Shown piece by piece: positions 33,867-43,182 of a stretch of DNA of 64,000 nucleotides. Numbering within the stretch: position 1 is the first letter of the stretch; every line of letters begins with the position of its first letter. Origin of the DNA: an uncultured Chloracidobacterium sp. (lineage in GTDB: Bacteria > Acidobacteriota > Blastocatellia > Pyrinomonadales > Pyrinomonadaceae). A model generated the notes under the pieces. That model saw nothing but the letters and a program-made list of their open reading frames with translations. It was not told the origin of the DNA and did no database searches. The stretch is from positions 13,352 to 77,351 of the forward strand of contig CALDGX010000232.1 in assembly GCA_937941715.1 (NCBI GenBank). The letters run 5' to 3'. The translations under genes and the position numbers were made by a program.

Positions 33867-35855
33867 ATGACCCAGACAACGGATGACAAGATCTTCGGGC
33901 CCGATGGCCTGATCTCGCAGTTTCATGACAACTATGAATACCGCGAGGGCCAGGTGCGCATGGCAAACGCCATCGCTGTTGCCTTTGAAGAAAAAAAGCA
34001 CCTTATAGTCGAGGCCGGAACCGGGACCGGCAAGACGCTTGCTTATCTCGTGCCGGCGATCGCCGCGTCGATCAAGCACAACCGCCGGATCATAATCTCG
34101 ACCGGCACCAAGAACCTGCAGGAACAACTGATGGAAAAGGACATCCCGTTCCTGCAAAAGATACTTCCGACAAAATTCACCGCGTCCTATATGAAGGGCC
34201 GGTCAAATTACGCCTGTATCTACCGGATACACAAGTCGGACGATCAGCCGATACTCGACGGCATCGACGAGGTGGACCATTTCAACGAGGTCCGCGAATG
34301 GTCGCGCGAGACCGAGACCGGCGACCGCGCCGAACTGACCTATTTGCCCGAAAATCTGCCTTTCTGGAGCCGGGTGAACGCCAAGAGCGAGACGTGCATC
34401 GGCCAGAAATGCCCCGATTTTGAGCCCTGTTTTATAACGCGTATGCGTGCACGGGCCGAGTCTGCCGATATAGTGATCGTCAATCACCATCTGTTCTTTG
34501 CCGACCTCAACGTGCGCGGCAACCAGTTTGGCAAGGTCCTGCCCGATTACGGAGCTGTTATTTTTGACGAGGCGCACCTGATCGAGGATATCGCCGCCGA
34601 CTACTTTGGGTTTCAAACGTCAAATTTCCAGATCGACGAGATCGCCCGCGACGCCTCGACATTGCCGATCGCCGATGCGATCGCGGTAGCCGGCATCACC
34701 AAGGCGTCCGCCAAGGTTGCCGGCCTGGCAGAGCAGTTTTGGGCACGCTTCACTCAGGGACGCGGCGGCGACGGCCGTTTTCCGCTCGTTGCCGACGCGT
34801 TTGCCGTCCGCGGGCGTAACGGCGAACCCGAGCCGACATCGCACGGCGAGGCGTATCACGCCCTTGACGACGCATTGTCGCGTCTTGAGAATGACGTCGA
34901 CGTATTCTCGGAAAAGCTGCCTGAGGCGGAAAGCCTCGTCCGCCGCGTTCGCCAGTGCCGCTTCGACCTGGACTTTATAATCAAGCAGGCTGACCGCAAT
35001 TACGTTTACTGGCTAGAGCGCCGGGGCCGCGGTGTCTTTTTACAGGCGTCGCCGGTCGACGTTTCGTCGCTGCTGCAGGACAAGCTTTTCGAAAAGGTCG
35101 AGACGTGCGTGCTAACCTCGGCGACGCTCTCGACGAACGGCGGATTCAGCTTTATCCGCAACCGTCTCGGGCTGCCGCCGGGAACGACCGATTCGCTTGT
35201 CGCCCCGTCTTCATTTGATTACCAGAGCCAGGCGATCGTTTATTTGCCAAAGGCGATGCCCGACCCGCGTGCGGCCGAGTTTACCCAGATCGCGGCCGCC
35301 GAGATCGTCAATATCCTCCACTCGACGCAAGGCCGGGCCTTCGTACTCTGTACCAGCAACTCGTCGATGAAAGCGCTTTTCGAGCTCGTTTCGTCGCGGG
35401 TCGGCTACCCGTGCTTTCTTCAGGGAACGATGTCAAAGACCGGCTTGCTTGAGCGATTTCGCGCCACGGCGAACGCTGTATTGTTCGCCACATCGAGCTT
35501 CTGGCAGGGCGTCGACGTCCAGGGCGACCAGCTTTCGTGCGTGATAATCGACAAGCTTCCGTTCGCCGTTCCGACCGATCCGCTTGTCGCGGCACGCGCC
35601 AAGTTCATCGACGACAACGGCGGCCGCTCGTTCTTTGATTACAGCGTTCCGCAGGCCGTGATATCGCTCAAGCAGGGGATCGGCCGACTGATCCGCAGCA
35701 GTACCGACCGCGGCGTTATCGCGATTCTCGATCCGCGGCTTCGGACGAAATCGTACGGCCGCGACTTTCTCGCCAGCCTGCCGCGGATGCGCATAACGTC
35801 GGATCTAAGCGACGTACGGCAAATATTTCAGCAATACGACGATCGTGCCGTATAA
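33867..35855 (+). CDS. DinG/XPD-type Fe-S DNA helicase
   Basis: A 662-aa superfamily 2 helicase, started at the ATG at 33867 (an in-frame TTG 24 bp upstream is less likely). Walker A is AGTGTGKT (50-57) and the Walker B/DEAH box is VIFDEAHLIED. Between them are four cysteines (NYAC, TCIGQKC, EPC) fit for the 4Fe-4S cluster of XPD/DinG proteins. C-terminal helicase motifs include ATSSFWQGVDVQGD and the arginine-finger motif QGIGRLIRSSTDRG. There is no exonuclease domain, so it is closer to E. coli YoaA/DinG than to Bacillus DinG. It probably unwinds 5'-3' in repair or replication-fork maintenance. The queD gene starts 14 bp downstream. Confidence 0.9.
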   Translation: MTQTTDDKIFGPDGLISQFHDNYEYREGQVRMANAIAVAFEEKKHLIVEAGTGTGKTLAYLVPAIAASIKHNRRIIISTGTKNLQEQLMEKDIPFLQKILPTKFTASYMKGRSNYACIYRIHKSDDQPILDGIDEVDHFNEVREWSRETETGDRAELTYLPENLPFWSRVNAKSETCIGQKCPDFEPCFITRMRARAESADIVIVNHHLFFADLNVRGNQFGKVLPDYGAVIFDEAHLIEDIAADYFGFQTSNFQIDEIARDASTLPIADAIAVAGITKASAKVAGLAEQFWARFTQGRGGDGRFPLVADAFAVRGRNGEPEPTSHGEAYHALDDALSRLENDVDVFSEKLPEAESLVRRVRQCRFDLDFIIKQADRNYVYWLERRGRGVFLQASPVDVSSLLQDKLFEKVETCVLTSATLSTNGGFSFIRNRLGLPPGTTDSLVAPSSFDYQSQAIVYLPKAMPDPRAAEFTQIAAAEIVNILHSTQGRAFVLCTSNSSMKALFELVSSRVGYPCFLQGTMSKTGLLERFRATANAVLFATSSFWQGVDVQGDQLSCVIIDKLPFAVPTDPLVAARAKFIDDNGGRSFFDYSVPQAVISLKQGIGRLIRSSTDRGVIAILDPRLRTKSYGRDFLASLPRMRITSDLSDVRQIFQQYDDRAV

Positions 35856-35869
35856 TGCAGTGATACGTT

Positions 35870-36253
35870 ATGTCAGCTTTTTTTGAAGTAATGATCGAGC
35901 GCAATTTCAGCAGCGCGCACCAGCTGCGGGGCTACAAGGGGAAATGCGAGAACCTGCACGGACACAATTACAAGATCGAGATCTTCGCCCGCGGCCGTGA
36001 GCTTAACAATATCGGCCTGTTGATCGATTTCGGCGACCTTAAGGCGGCTGCGGACGAGATCGTCAAATACCTCGATCATCGCAACCTGAACGAACTGCCG
36101 CCGTTTGACGAGGAACTGAACCCGTCGGCCGAGAATCTCGCCCGCTACTTTCTGGAGTACGTCAACAGCCGCGTCGGGGACGACCGCGTCAGCGTATATA
36201 AGGTCCGTTGTTACGAAACCCCGACCAGTGTTGCTACGTATCAGCTCGACTAA
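35870..36253 (+). CDS. queD: 6-carboxytetrahydropterin synthase QueD / PTPS family
   Basis: A 127-aa tunnelling-fold enzyme of queuosine precursor synthesis. The zinc ligands His17, His30 and His32 (SSAHQL and NLHGHNY) and the active-site Cys26 are present, as are LDHRNLNEL with the catalytic His and the terminal CYETPTSVATY with the substrate-binding Glu. It converts dihydroneopterin triphosphate to 6-carboxytetrahydropterin. A 6-pyruvoyltetrahydropterin synthase activity cannot be excluded from sequence alone. It follows the helicase gene closely on the same strand; no other queuosine gene is in the window. Confidence 0.9.
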   Translation: MSAFFEVMIERNFSSAHQLRGYKGKCENLHGHNYKIEIFARGRELNNIGLLIDFGDLKAAADEIVKYLDHRNLNELPPFDEELNPSAENLARYFLEYVNSRVGDDRVSVYKVRCYETPTSVATYQLD

Positions 36254-36283
36254 GCTATAATTTTGACTGGGAGATCCACGATT

Positions 36284-38989
36284 ATGAAACACCTTTTGAC
36301 CGCCCTGTTGTTTGCCGCCGTCAGCGGTTCTGCCGCCTTTGCTCAGGCTCCGTCCGGATCGATCCGCGGGACCGTCGTCGATCAGAACGGCGACGTCGTG
36401 ACAGGTGCACGCGTCGAACTGCGCGAGATACGAACCTCCTCGAAACAGTTGTATGTCGCGGACGCTGTCGGCGGATTTGCCTTCAAAGACCTCGTCCCGG
36501 GCCGTTACGAGATCACAGTCGACGCCAACGGTTTCGGCCGCCTGATAAAGCCGATCCTGGTTACACCTTCGGCGATCTCAGGGCTCGAGCTTCGATTGTC
36601 GGTAGGCGAGACAAATTTGGTGGTCAGCGCTGAGATCGGCGGTCGGCAGGAAAGGCAAAATATCCCTCAGGCGGTCAACGTCATCTCGTCCGAGCGCATT
36701 CTACAGCGGTCAACGTCGGTCCTGGCACAGGTCGGCAAAGAAGAAGCGGGACTAAACGTTCAGATGACGAGCCCGACCATCGGGGCGATCGTCGTCCGCG
36801 GACTGACCGGCAAGAACGTCGTCAATTATGTCGACGGCGTGCGGTACACCAACGGAGCCCAGCGCGGCGGCATCAATACTTTCTTCAACCTCAATGACGG
36901 TTCCAATCTTTCGGCCATCGAAGTGCTTCGCGGCCCAAACGGCGCTCAGTACGGCAGCGATTCGCTCGGCGGCACCGTCAACTTGGTCACCAAGTTCGCC
37001 CGCTTCGGCGATGATAAGGCTGAATTTCACGGCGAATTCAACCCGAGTTTTTCGTCGGCCAACCGCGGATTCGGCAGTTCGGCGTTCCTGAGCTATGGCA
37101 CCAACAAACTCGGCGGCTATATCAGCCTTAACGGCCGCCGTGCCAACACGCTGCGGACCGCCAAGGGACTCGATACCCATTCAGCGATCACGCGATTCCT
37201 CGGCCTGCCGTCCGACGTCCTTTATGACCGAAACCCGGACACGGGCTTTACGCAGTACGGCGGAGCGGCCCGCCTCAACTATGCTCCGCGTCCCGACAGC
37301 CAGTTCATTTTCTATTATCAACGTGGCCAGCAGGACGGCGGCAAGCGGTTTGACCAACTGCTCGGCGGCGACGGCAACCTGATCGCCGACCTTCGCAACC
37401 TGATGCTGGATTTCGGCTATGCGCGGTTCGTCAAACAGCGTTTAGGCTGGTTCGACTCGGCGTCCTTCACGGTTTCGTACAACAGCCAACGCGAAGAGCG
37501 CGTAAATCAGGGCGGCCAGGGCAATCCCTTCGGCGACATCACGCACCAGTATGAGCGTACTTCGACCACCGGATTCAGCTTTTTCCTGGACAAGCAGCTG
37601 CCGAAACGCAACACATTCCTGATCGGCGGTGACTTTTACGGCGAACAGATCAACTCGCCCGCGTTCATCGTCAATCCCGTGACCAATGTGACGACGCTTT
37701 CGCGGCCTCGAGTGCCGGACGAAGCCCGATTCAACTCGGCCGGGATATTTATCCAAAACGCCTGGCAGGCGATACCCGACCGCTTGCGGATCACCGGAGC
37801 GCTGCGTTACGGCGGTATGCGTTATAGCGCCAAGGGCTCGGACGCCCCGATCGTCGCCGGACGTCCGCTGTGGGCGAGCGACAGCCTTCGCACAGCCGAT
37901 TGGTCCGGACGCCTCGGGATGGTCGCCCGCCTGGCCCGGCAGTTTCGTCTCGCGTTCAACTACGGCCGCGGGTTCCGCTACCCGAGCATGACCGACCTCG
38001 GTACTTTGGGACTGACGGGTGACGGTTTCGAGGTCGACTATCTCGCTTCGCAAAGGCTCGGCGGTACTATCGGCACGACCGCCGGTACAGATGCCGTCTC
38101 GACCGGCATACCGGTCGCAAAACAGCGTTCGGAGACCAGCCAGAACTTCGATTTTTCGGTCCGATACGAAAACCGCCGCTTTGACACCGAATTTACGGCG
38201 TTCCTGCTCGATATAAACAGTGCGATAACCAAGCAGGCGCTGATCCTGCCGGCGGGTTCGGTCGGACAACTTCTCGGCAGCGAACCGATCACTTCGCAGC
38301 TGCCGAGCGGTGCGGTCTTTGTCGGCCTTTCGACGTCGCCGGTGCTTGTCCGTGCCAACTTCACGGATGCTCGATTGTACGGATTTGAGTACGAGGCTGA
38401 GGGGCGAATCAACGACAACTGGTCGGCCCGGGGCAATTTCACCTACATTCACGCGGCTGACAAGGACACCGGACTGCCGCCGAACATCGAGGGCGGAACG
38501 CCGCCGCCAACGGCGTTTCTGAGTCTCAAATACTCGCGATCGAAATTTTGGGTGGAATTTTACTCGACACTTGCCGCCGAACAAGGCCGCTTATCGAGCC
38601 TCGACCTTTCGGATCGCCGCACCGGCGCCGCCCGCTCAAGGGCGCAGATCGAAAACTACTTTCGCCGTGGAGCATGCGTCCAGGGGCTGACGTTTAATGC
38701 AGCCGGTACGTGCAACGCTAGCGTGGGCACTTATACGCTGCGTTCGACCGGCGAGAATATCACGCAGGTTCTGACGCGCGTGCTCGGGCCGACATTCGCG
38801 ACGGCGCCGATGTTCACGTCGCTGCCGGCTTACGGGCTGGCGAACGTTCGCGGCGGCATCAACGCCGCTGAAAAGGTGACTATCTTTTGGGCGTTCGAGA
38901 ATATTTTTGACCAGCAGTATCGCAATCCGAGTTGGGGCATCGACGGTGCCGGCCGCAGCTTTACCGCGCAGCTGCGATACAGGTTTTAG
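36284..38989 (+). CDS. TonB-dependent outer-membrane receptor
   Basis: A 901-aa receptor; the ATG at 36284 gives a signal peptide (MKHLLTALLFAAVSGSAAFA-Q) with GGGAGATC upstream. A carboxypeptidase-regulatory-like domain (SIRGTVVDQNGDVVTGARVE, about 25-105) comes first, then the plug (GAIVVRGLTGKNVVNYVDGV ... LRGPNGAQYGSDSLGGTVN), then the beta-barrel ending in the aromatic FTAQLRYRF. The plug has the normal layout. It takes up an unidentified substrate (siderophore, vitamin or oligosaccharide) across the outer membrane. No ExbB/ExbD/TonB genes or substrate enzymes adjoin it. The N-terminal domain is usual for Acidobacteriota and Bacteroidota receptors. Confidence 0.92.
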   Translation: MKHLLTALLFAAVSGSAAFAQAPSGSIRGTVVDQNGDVVTGARVELREIRTSSKQLYVADAVGGFAFKDLVPGRYEITVDANGFGRLIKPILVTPSAISGLELRLSVGETNLVVSAEIGGRQERQNIPQAVNVISSERILQRSTSVLAQVGKEEAGLNVQMTSPTIGAIVVRGLTGKNVVNYVDGVRYTNGAQRGGINTFFNLNDGSNLSAIEVLRGPNGAQYGSDSLGGTVNLVTKFARFGDDKAEFHGEFNPSFSSANRGFGSSAFLSYGTNKLGGYISLNGRRANTLRTAKGLDTHSAITRFLGLPSDVLYDRNPDTGFTQYGGAARLNYAPRPDSQFIFYYQRGQQDGGKRFDQLLGGDGNLIADLRNLMLDFGYARFVKQRLGWFDSASFTVSYNSQREERVNQGGQGNPFGDITHQYERTSTTGFSFFLDKQLPKRNTFLIGGDFYGEQINSPAFIVNPVTNVTTLSRPRVPDEARFNSAGIFIQNAWQAIPDRLRITGALRYGGMRYSAKGSDAPIVAGRPLWASDSLRTADWSGRLGMVARLARQFRLAFNYGRGFRYPSMTDLGTLGLTGDGFEVDYLASQRLGGTIGTTAGTDAVSTGIPVAKQRSETSQNFDFSVRYENRRFDTEFTAFLLDINSAITKQALILPAGSVGQLLGSEPITSQLPSGAVFVGLSTSPVLVRANFTDARLYGFEYEAEGRINDNWSARGNFTYIHAADKDTGLPPNIEGGTPPPTAFLSLKYSRSKFWVEFYSTLAAEQGRLSSLDLSDRRTGAARSRAQIENYFRRGACVQGLTFNAAGTCNASVGTYTLRSTGENITQVLTRVLGPTFATAPMFTSLPAYGLANVRGGINAAEKVTIFWAFENIFDQQYRNPSWGIDGAGRSFTAQLRYRF

Positions 38990-39019
38990 GCGTAAAATGT
39001 CGGTAAGGAGCGATCATTT

Positions 39020-39463
39020 ATGAAGCGTGCATTCGTTTTAGTCGTTCTGGTAATAGCCGTTACCGCGGCTGCGTCGAGCGTTGCTAACGCCCAGATCAAT
39101 AAGCCCGCATTACCGGCGAATCTCGACAAATACGTCGGCAAGTACCCGGACGGCTTTCTCAACCTTCCGGCCGTCAAGACCCGTCTGCGCAAGCTGCTCG
39201 GCACGCGCTACTCAGCGTTTGTGACGTCGTTTGCCGTCCAGATGCCGTTTCAGAAGGTCGGCGGTTTTTTGTTCACGACCGGCTGCCAGGCGCACTCGTG
39301 CTCGCTGAGTGAATCGGCGATCGCCGTTGATATCGCTTCAAAAACGATCCACGTCGGCATTTATCGTCAGTCAACCAAAGGAAAGTTCTACAACGAAGGC
39401 GGAACAGCGACACCCCGGCCGATCGCCGACTGGGCTGACGAACTCGCTGCCGCCGGCCGATAG
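39020..39463 (+). CDS. Small exported protein, possible Ivy-type lysozyme inhibitor
   Basis: A 147-aa protein with a signal peptide (MKRAFVLVVLVIAVTAAASS, cleavage near NAQ-I). The segment FLFTTGCQAHSCSLSESAIA contains C-x-x-H-x-C, the same spacing as the CKPHDC loop by which Ivy proteins plug the active site of c-type lysozymes, and it is followed by strands like those in Ivy (IAVDIASKTIHVGIY). Pro and Asp of the classical loop are replaced by Ala and Ser. If correct, it protects peptidoglycan from lysozyme in the periplasm. It is convergent with the GNAT gene, only 6 bp apart, and follows the TonB receptor by 30 bp. Confidence 0.55.
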   Translation: MKRAFVLVVLVIAVTAAASSVANAQINKPALPANLDKYVGKYPDGFLNLPAVKTRLRKLLGTRYSAFVTSFAVQMPFQKVGGFLFTTGCQAHSCSLSESAIAVDIASKTIHVGIYRQSTKGKFYNEGGTATPRPIADWADELAAAGR

Positions 39464-39469
39464 GCGTTG

Positions 39470-39988
39470 TCAACCGATCTGTTTTTCGAGCACAAGGTTG
39501 GTGCCGACCACGTCTCCGTACGGAAACATGAGCGTGCCAACCTGCCGAAAGCCAAATCTGTCGTAAAACCGGCGGGCCCGTTGATTCTCTTCCCAAACCC
39601 CGAGCCAGATCGTGTCAAATTCGCGTTCGGCGGCCAGTTCAACGCAGTTCGTCAACAGAGCCTCACCCGCACCGGTACCCCAAAGGCGCTCAAGAACATA
39701 TAGCCTTTTAAGCTCGATCACTCGCTGGCCGCTGATGCCGTCGGTCGTCGAATAATCGACGAGCCGAGCGTAACCGACCGCTTTGCCGTCGATCGATGCG
39801 ATCAGGAATGTCGAGGTCGGATCCTCGATCTCGTCGATGATCGTCGAAACGGCAAATGATTCGGCAATGTAACCGGACAGGTTCCTCGATTCGTCTTGTT
39901 GGCAGTAGGCTTCGTAAAAGGTGGTAGTTGCCAGCACCGAGATCAAAACGGCGTCATCCCGGTCGGCCTTTCGGATCGAAATATCCAT
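39470..39988 (-). CDS. GNAT N-acetyltransferase
   Basis: A 172-aa acetyltransferase. The start at 39988 is supported by GGAGG about 7 bp upstream and by the MDISIRKADRDDA N-terminus typical of GNAT proteins. Motif A is RLYVLERLWGTGAGEALLT with the acetyl-CoA loop. The C-terminal NQRARRFYDRFGFRQVGTLMF is the usual GNAT closing region, closest to the spermidine/diamine-type and YjcF-like subgroup in appearance. The substrate is unknown. It lies just downstream of the kinase gene on the same strand with a 20-bp gap, so it may share its transcript. Confidence 0.85.
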   Translation of the reverse strand: MDISIRKADRDDAVLISVLATTTFYEAYCQQDESRNLSGYIAESFAVSTIIDEIEDPTSTFLIASIDGKAVGYARLVDYSTTDGISGQRVIELKRLYVLERLWGTGAGEALLTNCVELAAEREFDTIWLGVWEENQRARRFYDRFGFRQVGTLMFPYGDVVGTNLVLEKQIG

Positions 39989-40008
39989 TTTCGTACCTCC
40001 GGCGGCCG

Positions 40009-43000
40009 TCAGACCGACCGCCAAAATCTGATCTTGCTGTCGAGGCCGATACTGACGAGTGTCTTTCCGCCCTCGGCAAAAGCGATCTTCGAAATGCCCT
40101 TTTCAGACGCCGAAAGGGCAAATACCTGCAGGCCGCCCGCGGGCTCCCAAAATCGGATCAGACCGACGTCGGTCGCCGCCGCGAGCCTTGTCCCGTCCGG
40201 CGAAAACGCAATCGACGCGACACCGTTGCTAAAGCCGGCAAGCACGCGTACGAGGCTCCAGTCGGACGTTCGCCATATCCTTATCGTATCATCGGCACCG
40301 CCGGTTGCAAGCAGCCGGCCATCGGCTGAAAAGGCAGTCGCCGTCACTGCCTCGGTGTGTCCGCGAAGGTCGGCGATCAAACCGCCGGAATCCATATCCC
40401 AGACCTTCACCGATCTATCATTGCTGCCGGTCGCGAGCAGCCTCGAATCGGGCGAGAATACCGCTGCCTTAACGATCGACGTGTGCCCTTCGAGCCTAAA
40501 GATCGGTATGCCGTCCGTGGGTCGAAAGACGGTGACCGCGCCCTGTGTGTCGGTCGCGGCGGCCCGCTGGTGATCGCCGGCAAGTTCGACCGCGATCACC
40601 GGACGCTCAAAAAGGTTGAATTCATTCAGCGTGGTCCCGTCGCCGGAGTTACGCACGGCCACATTGCCGCCTGAATCGCCATTGATGAATATCCCGCCGC
40701 TGGCTGATGAGATCGATGTGCCGGGCGACTTTCCGGAACGCTTGATCGACCACTGACGTTCGCCGCTGGAAATATTCCAAACGGCGAACCGATTCTCGAG
40801 TGAATTAAAGCTGATTATCTGTTCGTCACCGTCGTTCGATGAAAATAACGTTTCGCTCGAGGCTATACGGTCGCCGCCGATGTCCGCAATTCGCGTAATA
40901 TTGACCTTAGTGTCGGCACCGGACGTCGCGATCAGGCGGCCGTCGGGCGATATCCGCACGTCGTGAACGGCACCCCAATGCGGCTTCAGATCGGCAAGTA
41001 TCTCACCGTTCTCCGGACTGAGCAGCCTCAGGGTGCGGTCCCAGCTCGACGTTATCAGCGTGCTGCCGTCCGGCGTATATACGAGGCCCTTCACGTTCGC
41101 CCGATGCGGCCGGAGCACTTTGATCAGCTTTAGCGTCGCCGAGTCAAAAAGGCCGACCTCGCCCGAGAACATTCCGGCGGCGATCGTCTTGCCGAGCGGC
41201 GAATATGCCAGTGACCACGCGTAACTGTAGAGTTCGCGCGCAGCGACATCATCGGGGTCCGAATCCTTTCGGGTCCAGTTGCCGATGTTGATCGCGGAGA
41301 TAATGCCGGCGGAGGCGGCGGCCAGTTGCCGGCCGTCCGACGAGAACTCGGCCGCGTTGACCTCCAATGCCTGCCCAGCCCTTTCAAACCGATAGCTGCG
41401 AATTTCCCGGCCGCTCGCCGGATCCCATATCCTGAGTGTCCCGTCCGCCGAACCGCTCGCGACAAGCCGCCCGTCGGGCGATATCGCCAGTGCCCGGACG
41501 CGGGCAGTGTGGCCCGTCAGTTCACCGGCCGCATTGCCGGTCGCTGTGTCATATATCCTGATGGACGGCGACCTCGCCGTACCGGCCGCGACCGCGAATC
41601 GTTTGCCGTCTGGAAAGAACCGCATCGTCCACGCGCTTGTGTCAACGGCGGTCTGTGAGATCAGCTGTCCGTCGGCAGCGTCATAGATCCTGACCACGCC
41701 GTCGTCGCAAGCGGTGCCGAGCATCTTGCCGTCCGCCGAGAACGAAGTTGACCAAACTTCGTCGGGATGCGGCAGTGTCCGCACGCGCCCGGCCGGCTGT
41801 ATCAGCCGCCGGAGCAGAAACCACTCAAATCCGCGCAGGTCCTCGCCGTTTGCCGCCTTCGAGGGGTCATATTTGTCAACGAGCTCGGCGGCACGGGCAA
41901 CGTTCGCCGCCTCAAACTCCTTCGCTGCAAGCGTCATCTCGGCCGCGTATGCCGCCCGGCGGTTGGCGGACGCCTGCGAACGAGCGTTCGCAAATTGCCA
42001 TACGAAAGTCGCAAACCATCCGGCCAGCAACAGACCGACCACCGCTGCCGCCGTTATTGTCAGGCGGTGCCTGCGGGTGTATTTGCGAAATCGGTACATC
42101 GGCGACGCCGTCTTGGCAGCGATCGGTTCGTTTCTCAGCCAGCGTTCGATGTCGGCGGCCAGGTCATCGACGGTCTGATACCGTTCGGGTGCCGCGGTCG
42201 AAAGCGTGTGCGTGAGTATGGATCGCAGATCTTCGTCCGCGATCTCGTCCCGCCCGATGAGGCGCCCGCTGCCGATCGCCGAGCTCATTTCCGAAAGGCT
42301 CTTGCCGGCCAGTTCGAACGGCCGATTTCCGGTCAGGATCTCAAAAAGAATGACGCCGAGCGAGTAAACGTCGGTCGCGGTCGTTATGTTTTCGCCGCGG
42401 ATCTGTTCCGGTGCCGCGTAATCAGGTGTAAGTGCGAGGCCGCGGACCGTGTTTCCGCCGCCGTCCGACTCGAGCAACTTGGCGATCCCGAAATCGAGCA
42501 GTACCGGCGTACCGTCGTCGCGGACGAGAATATTCTGCGGCTTAAGGTCGCGATGCACGACCAGATTCTGATGCGCAAAGCTGACAGCGTTACAGACCTT
42601 TTCAAACAGATGGAGCTTTTCGGCCGTAGTCAACCCTTTTTCACGGCAGTACCGGTCGATCGGCAGGCCATCGATGTTTTCCATCACCAGGAACGGCGTT
42701 CCGTTTGGCGACGTTCCGCCGTCGAGCAGGCGAGCGATGTTCGGGTGCTCGAGCCGCGCCAATATCTGGCGTTCGCGGCGAAAGTTGGCGGCATTTTCCG
42801 GTGAATCGAACAGCGGCGGGATCACCTTGACCGCTACCTTTTTTGAAAAATCCTCTTCGCGCACCGCCAAGTAGACCGAGCCCATTCCGCCTCGCCCGAT
42901 CAGGCTGACAAGGCGGTACGACCCAAATTTCTTGTCGATCAGCTGGTCGGCCTCCGCACGGGCGTCAAATGGCGGCATTTCCATTAATTCCCCGGACAGC

Positions 43001-43182
43001 TCGGCCGCGTCCAGGAGCGAAGACACCTCACGAAACAGTTCGGCATCACTGCCGCACCGCTCGGCCAAAAATCGGGCGCGCTCCTCAGGGGCCGTGTCGA
43101 GTGCCTCGTCAAAGAGCCGGTCGACGGCCTGCCAACGCTCACGCTCGGCGTCGGAAGCCGAATTTTCCTTTGCGTTGCCCAT
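40009..43182 (-). CDS. Membrane Ser/Thr protein kinase with WD40 propeller
   Basis: A 1057-aa protein. The N-terminal 85 residues are helical, and the kinase domain spans about 86-350: Gly loop LIGRGGMGSVY, Lys119 in VAVKVI, catalytic HRDLKPQN (210-217), DFG (230-232) and APE in DYAAPEQ. One membrane helix (373-395) follows. The outer part (about 460-1057) is built of about 13 WD40-type repeats such as SPDGRLVASGSADGTLRIWD, so it forms one or two propellers. The ATG abuts the stop of the ECF sigma gene (TAG-ATG), showing translational coupling. Such sigma-kinase pairs are known in Acidobacteriota and Planctomycetes; the kinase may control the sigma factor. Confidence 0.92.
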   Translation of the reverse strand: MGNAKENSASDAERERWQAVDRLFDEALDTAPEERARFLAERCGSDAELFREVSSLLDAAELSGELMEMPPFDARAEADQLIDKKFGSYRLVSLIGRGGMGSVYLAVREEDFSKKVAVKVIPPLFDSPENAANFRRERQILARLEHPNIARLLDGGTSPNGTPFLVMENIDGLPIDRYCREKGLTTAEKLHLFEKVCNAVSFAHQNLVVHRDLKPQNILVRDDGTPVLLDFGIAKLLESDGGGNTVRGLALTPDYAAPEQIRGENITTATDVYSLGVILFEILTGNRPFELAGKSLSEMSSAIGSGRLIGRDEIADEDLRSILTHTLSTAAPERYQTVDDLAADIERWLRNEPIAAKTASPMYRFRKYTRRHRLTITAAAVVGLLLAGWFATFVWQFANARSQASANRRAAYAAEMTLAAKEFEAANVARAAELVDKYDPSKAANGEDLRGFEWFLLRRLIQPAGRVRTLPHPDEVWSTSFSADGKMLGTACDDGVVRIYDAADGQLISQTAVDTSAWTMRFFPDGKRFAVAAGTARSPSIRIYDTATGNAAGELTGHTARVRALAISPDGRLVASGSADGTLRIWDPASGREIRSYRFERAGQALEVNAAEFSSDGRQLAAASAGIISAINIGNWTRKDSDPDDVAARELYSYAWSLAYSPLGKTIAAGMFSGEVGLFDSATLKLIKVLRPHRANVKGLVYTPDGSTLITSSWDRTLRLLSPENGEILADLKPHWGAVHDVRISPDGRLIATSGADTKVNITRIADIGGDRIASSETLFSSNDGDEQIISFNSLENRFAVWNISSGERQWSIKRSGKSPGTSISSASGGIFINGDSGGNVAVRNSGDGTTLNEFNLFERPVIAVELAGDHQRAAATDTQGAVTVFRPTDGIPIFRLEGHTSIVKAAVFSPDSRLLATGSNDRSVKVWDMDSGGLIADLRGHTEAVTATAFSADGRLLATGGADDTIRIWRTSDWSLVRVLAGFSNGVASIAFSPDGTRLAAATDVGLIRFWEPAGGLQVFALSASEKGISKIAFAEGGKTLVSIGLDSKIRFWRSV

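Noticed and set aside
41767..42804. 345-codon open frame opposite the kinase gene
   Set aside because: The kinase motifs HRDLKPQN and DFG are on the minus strand in this stretch, and the plus-strand frame is not protein-like.
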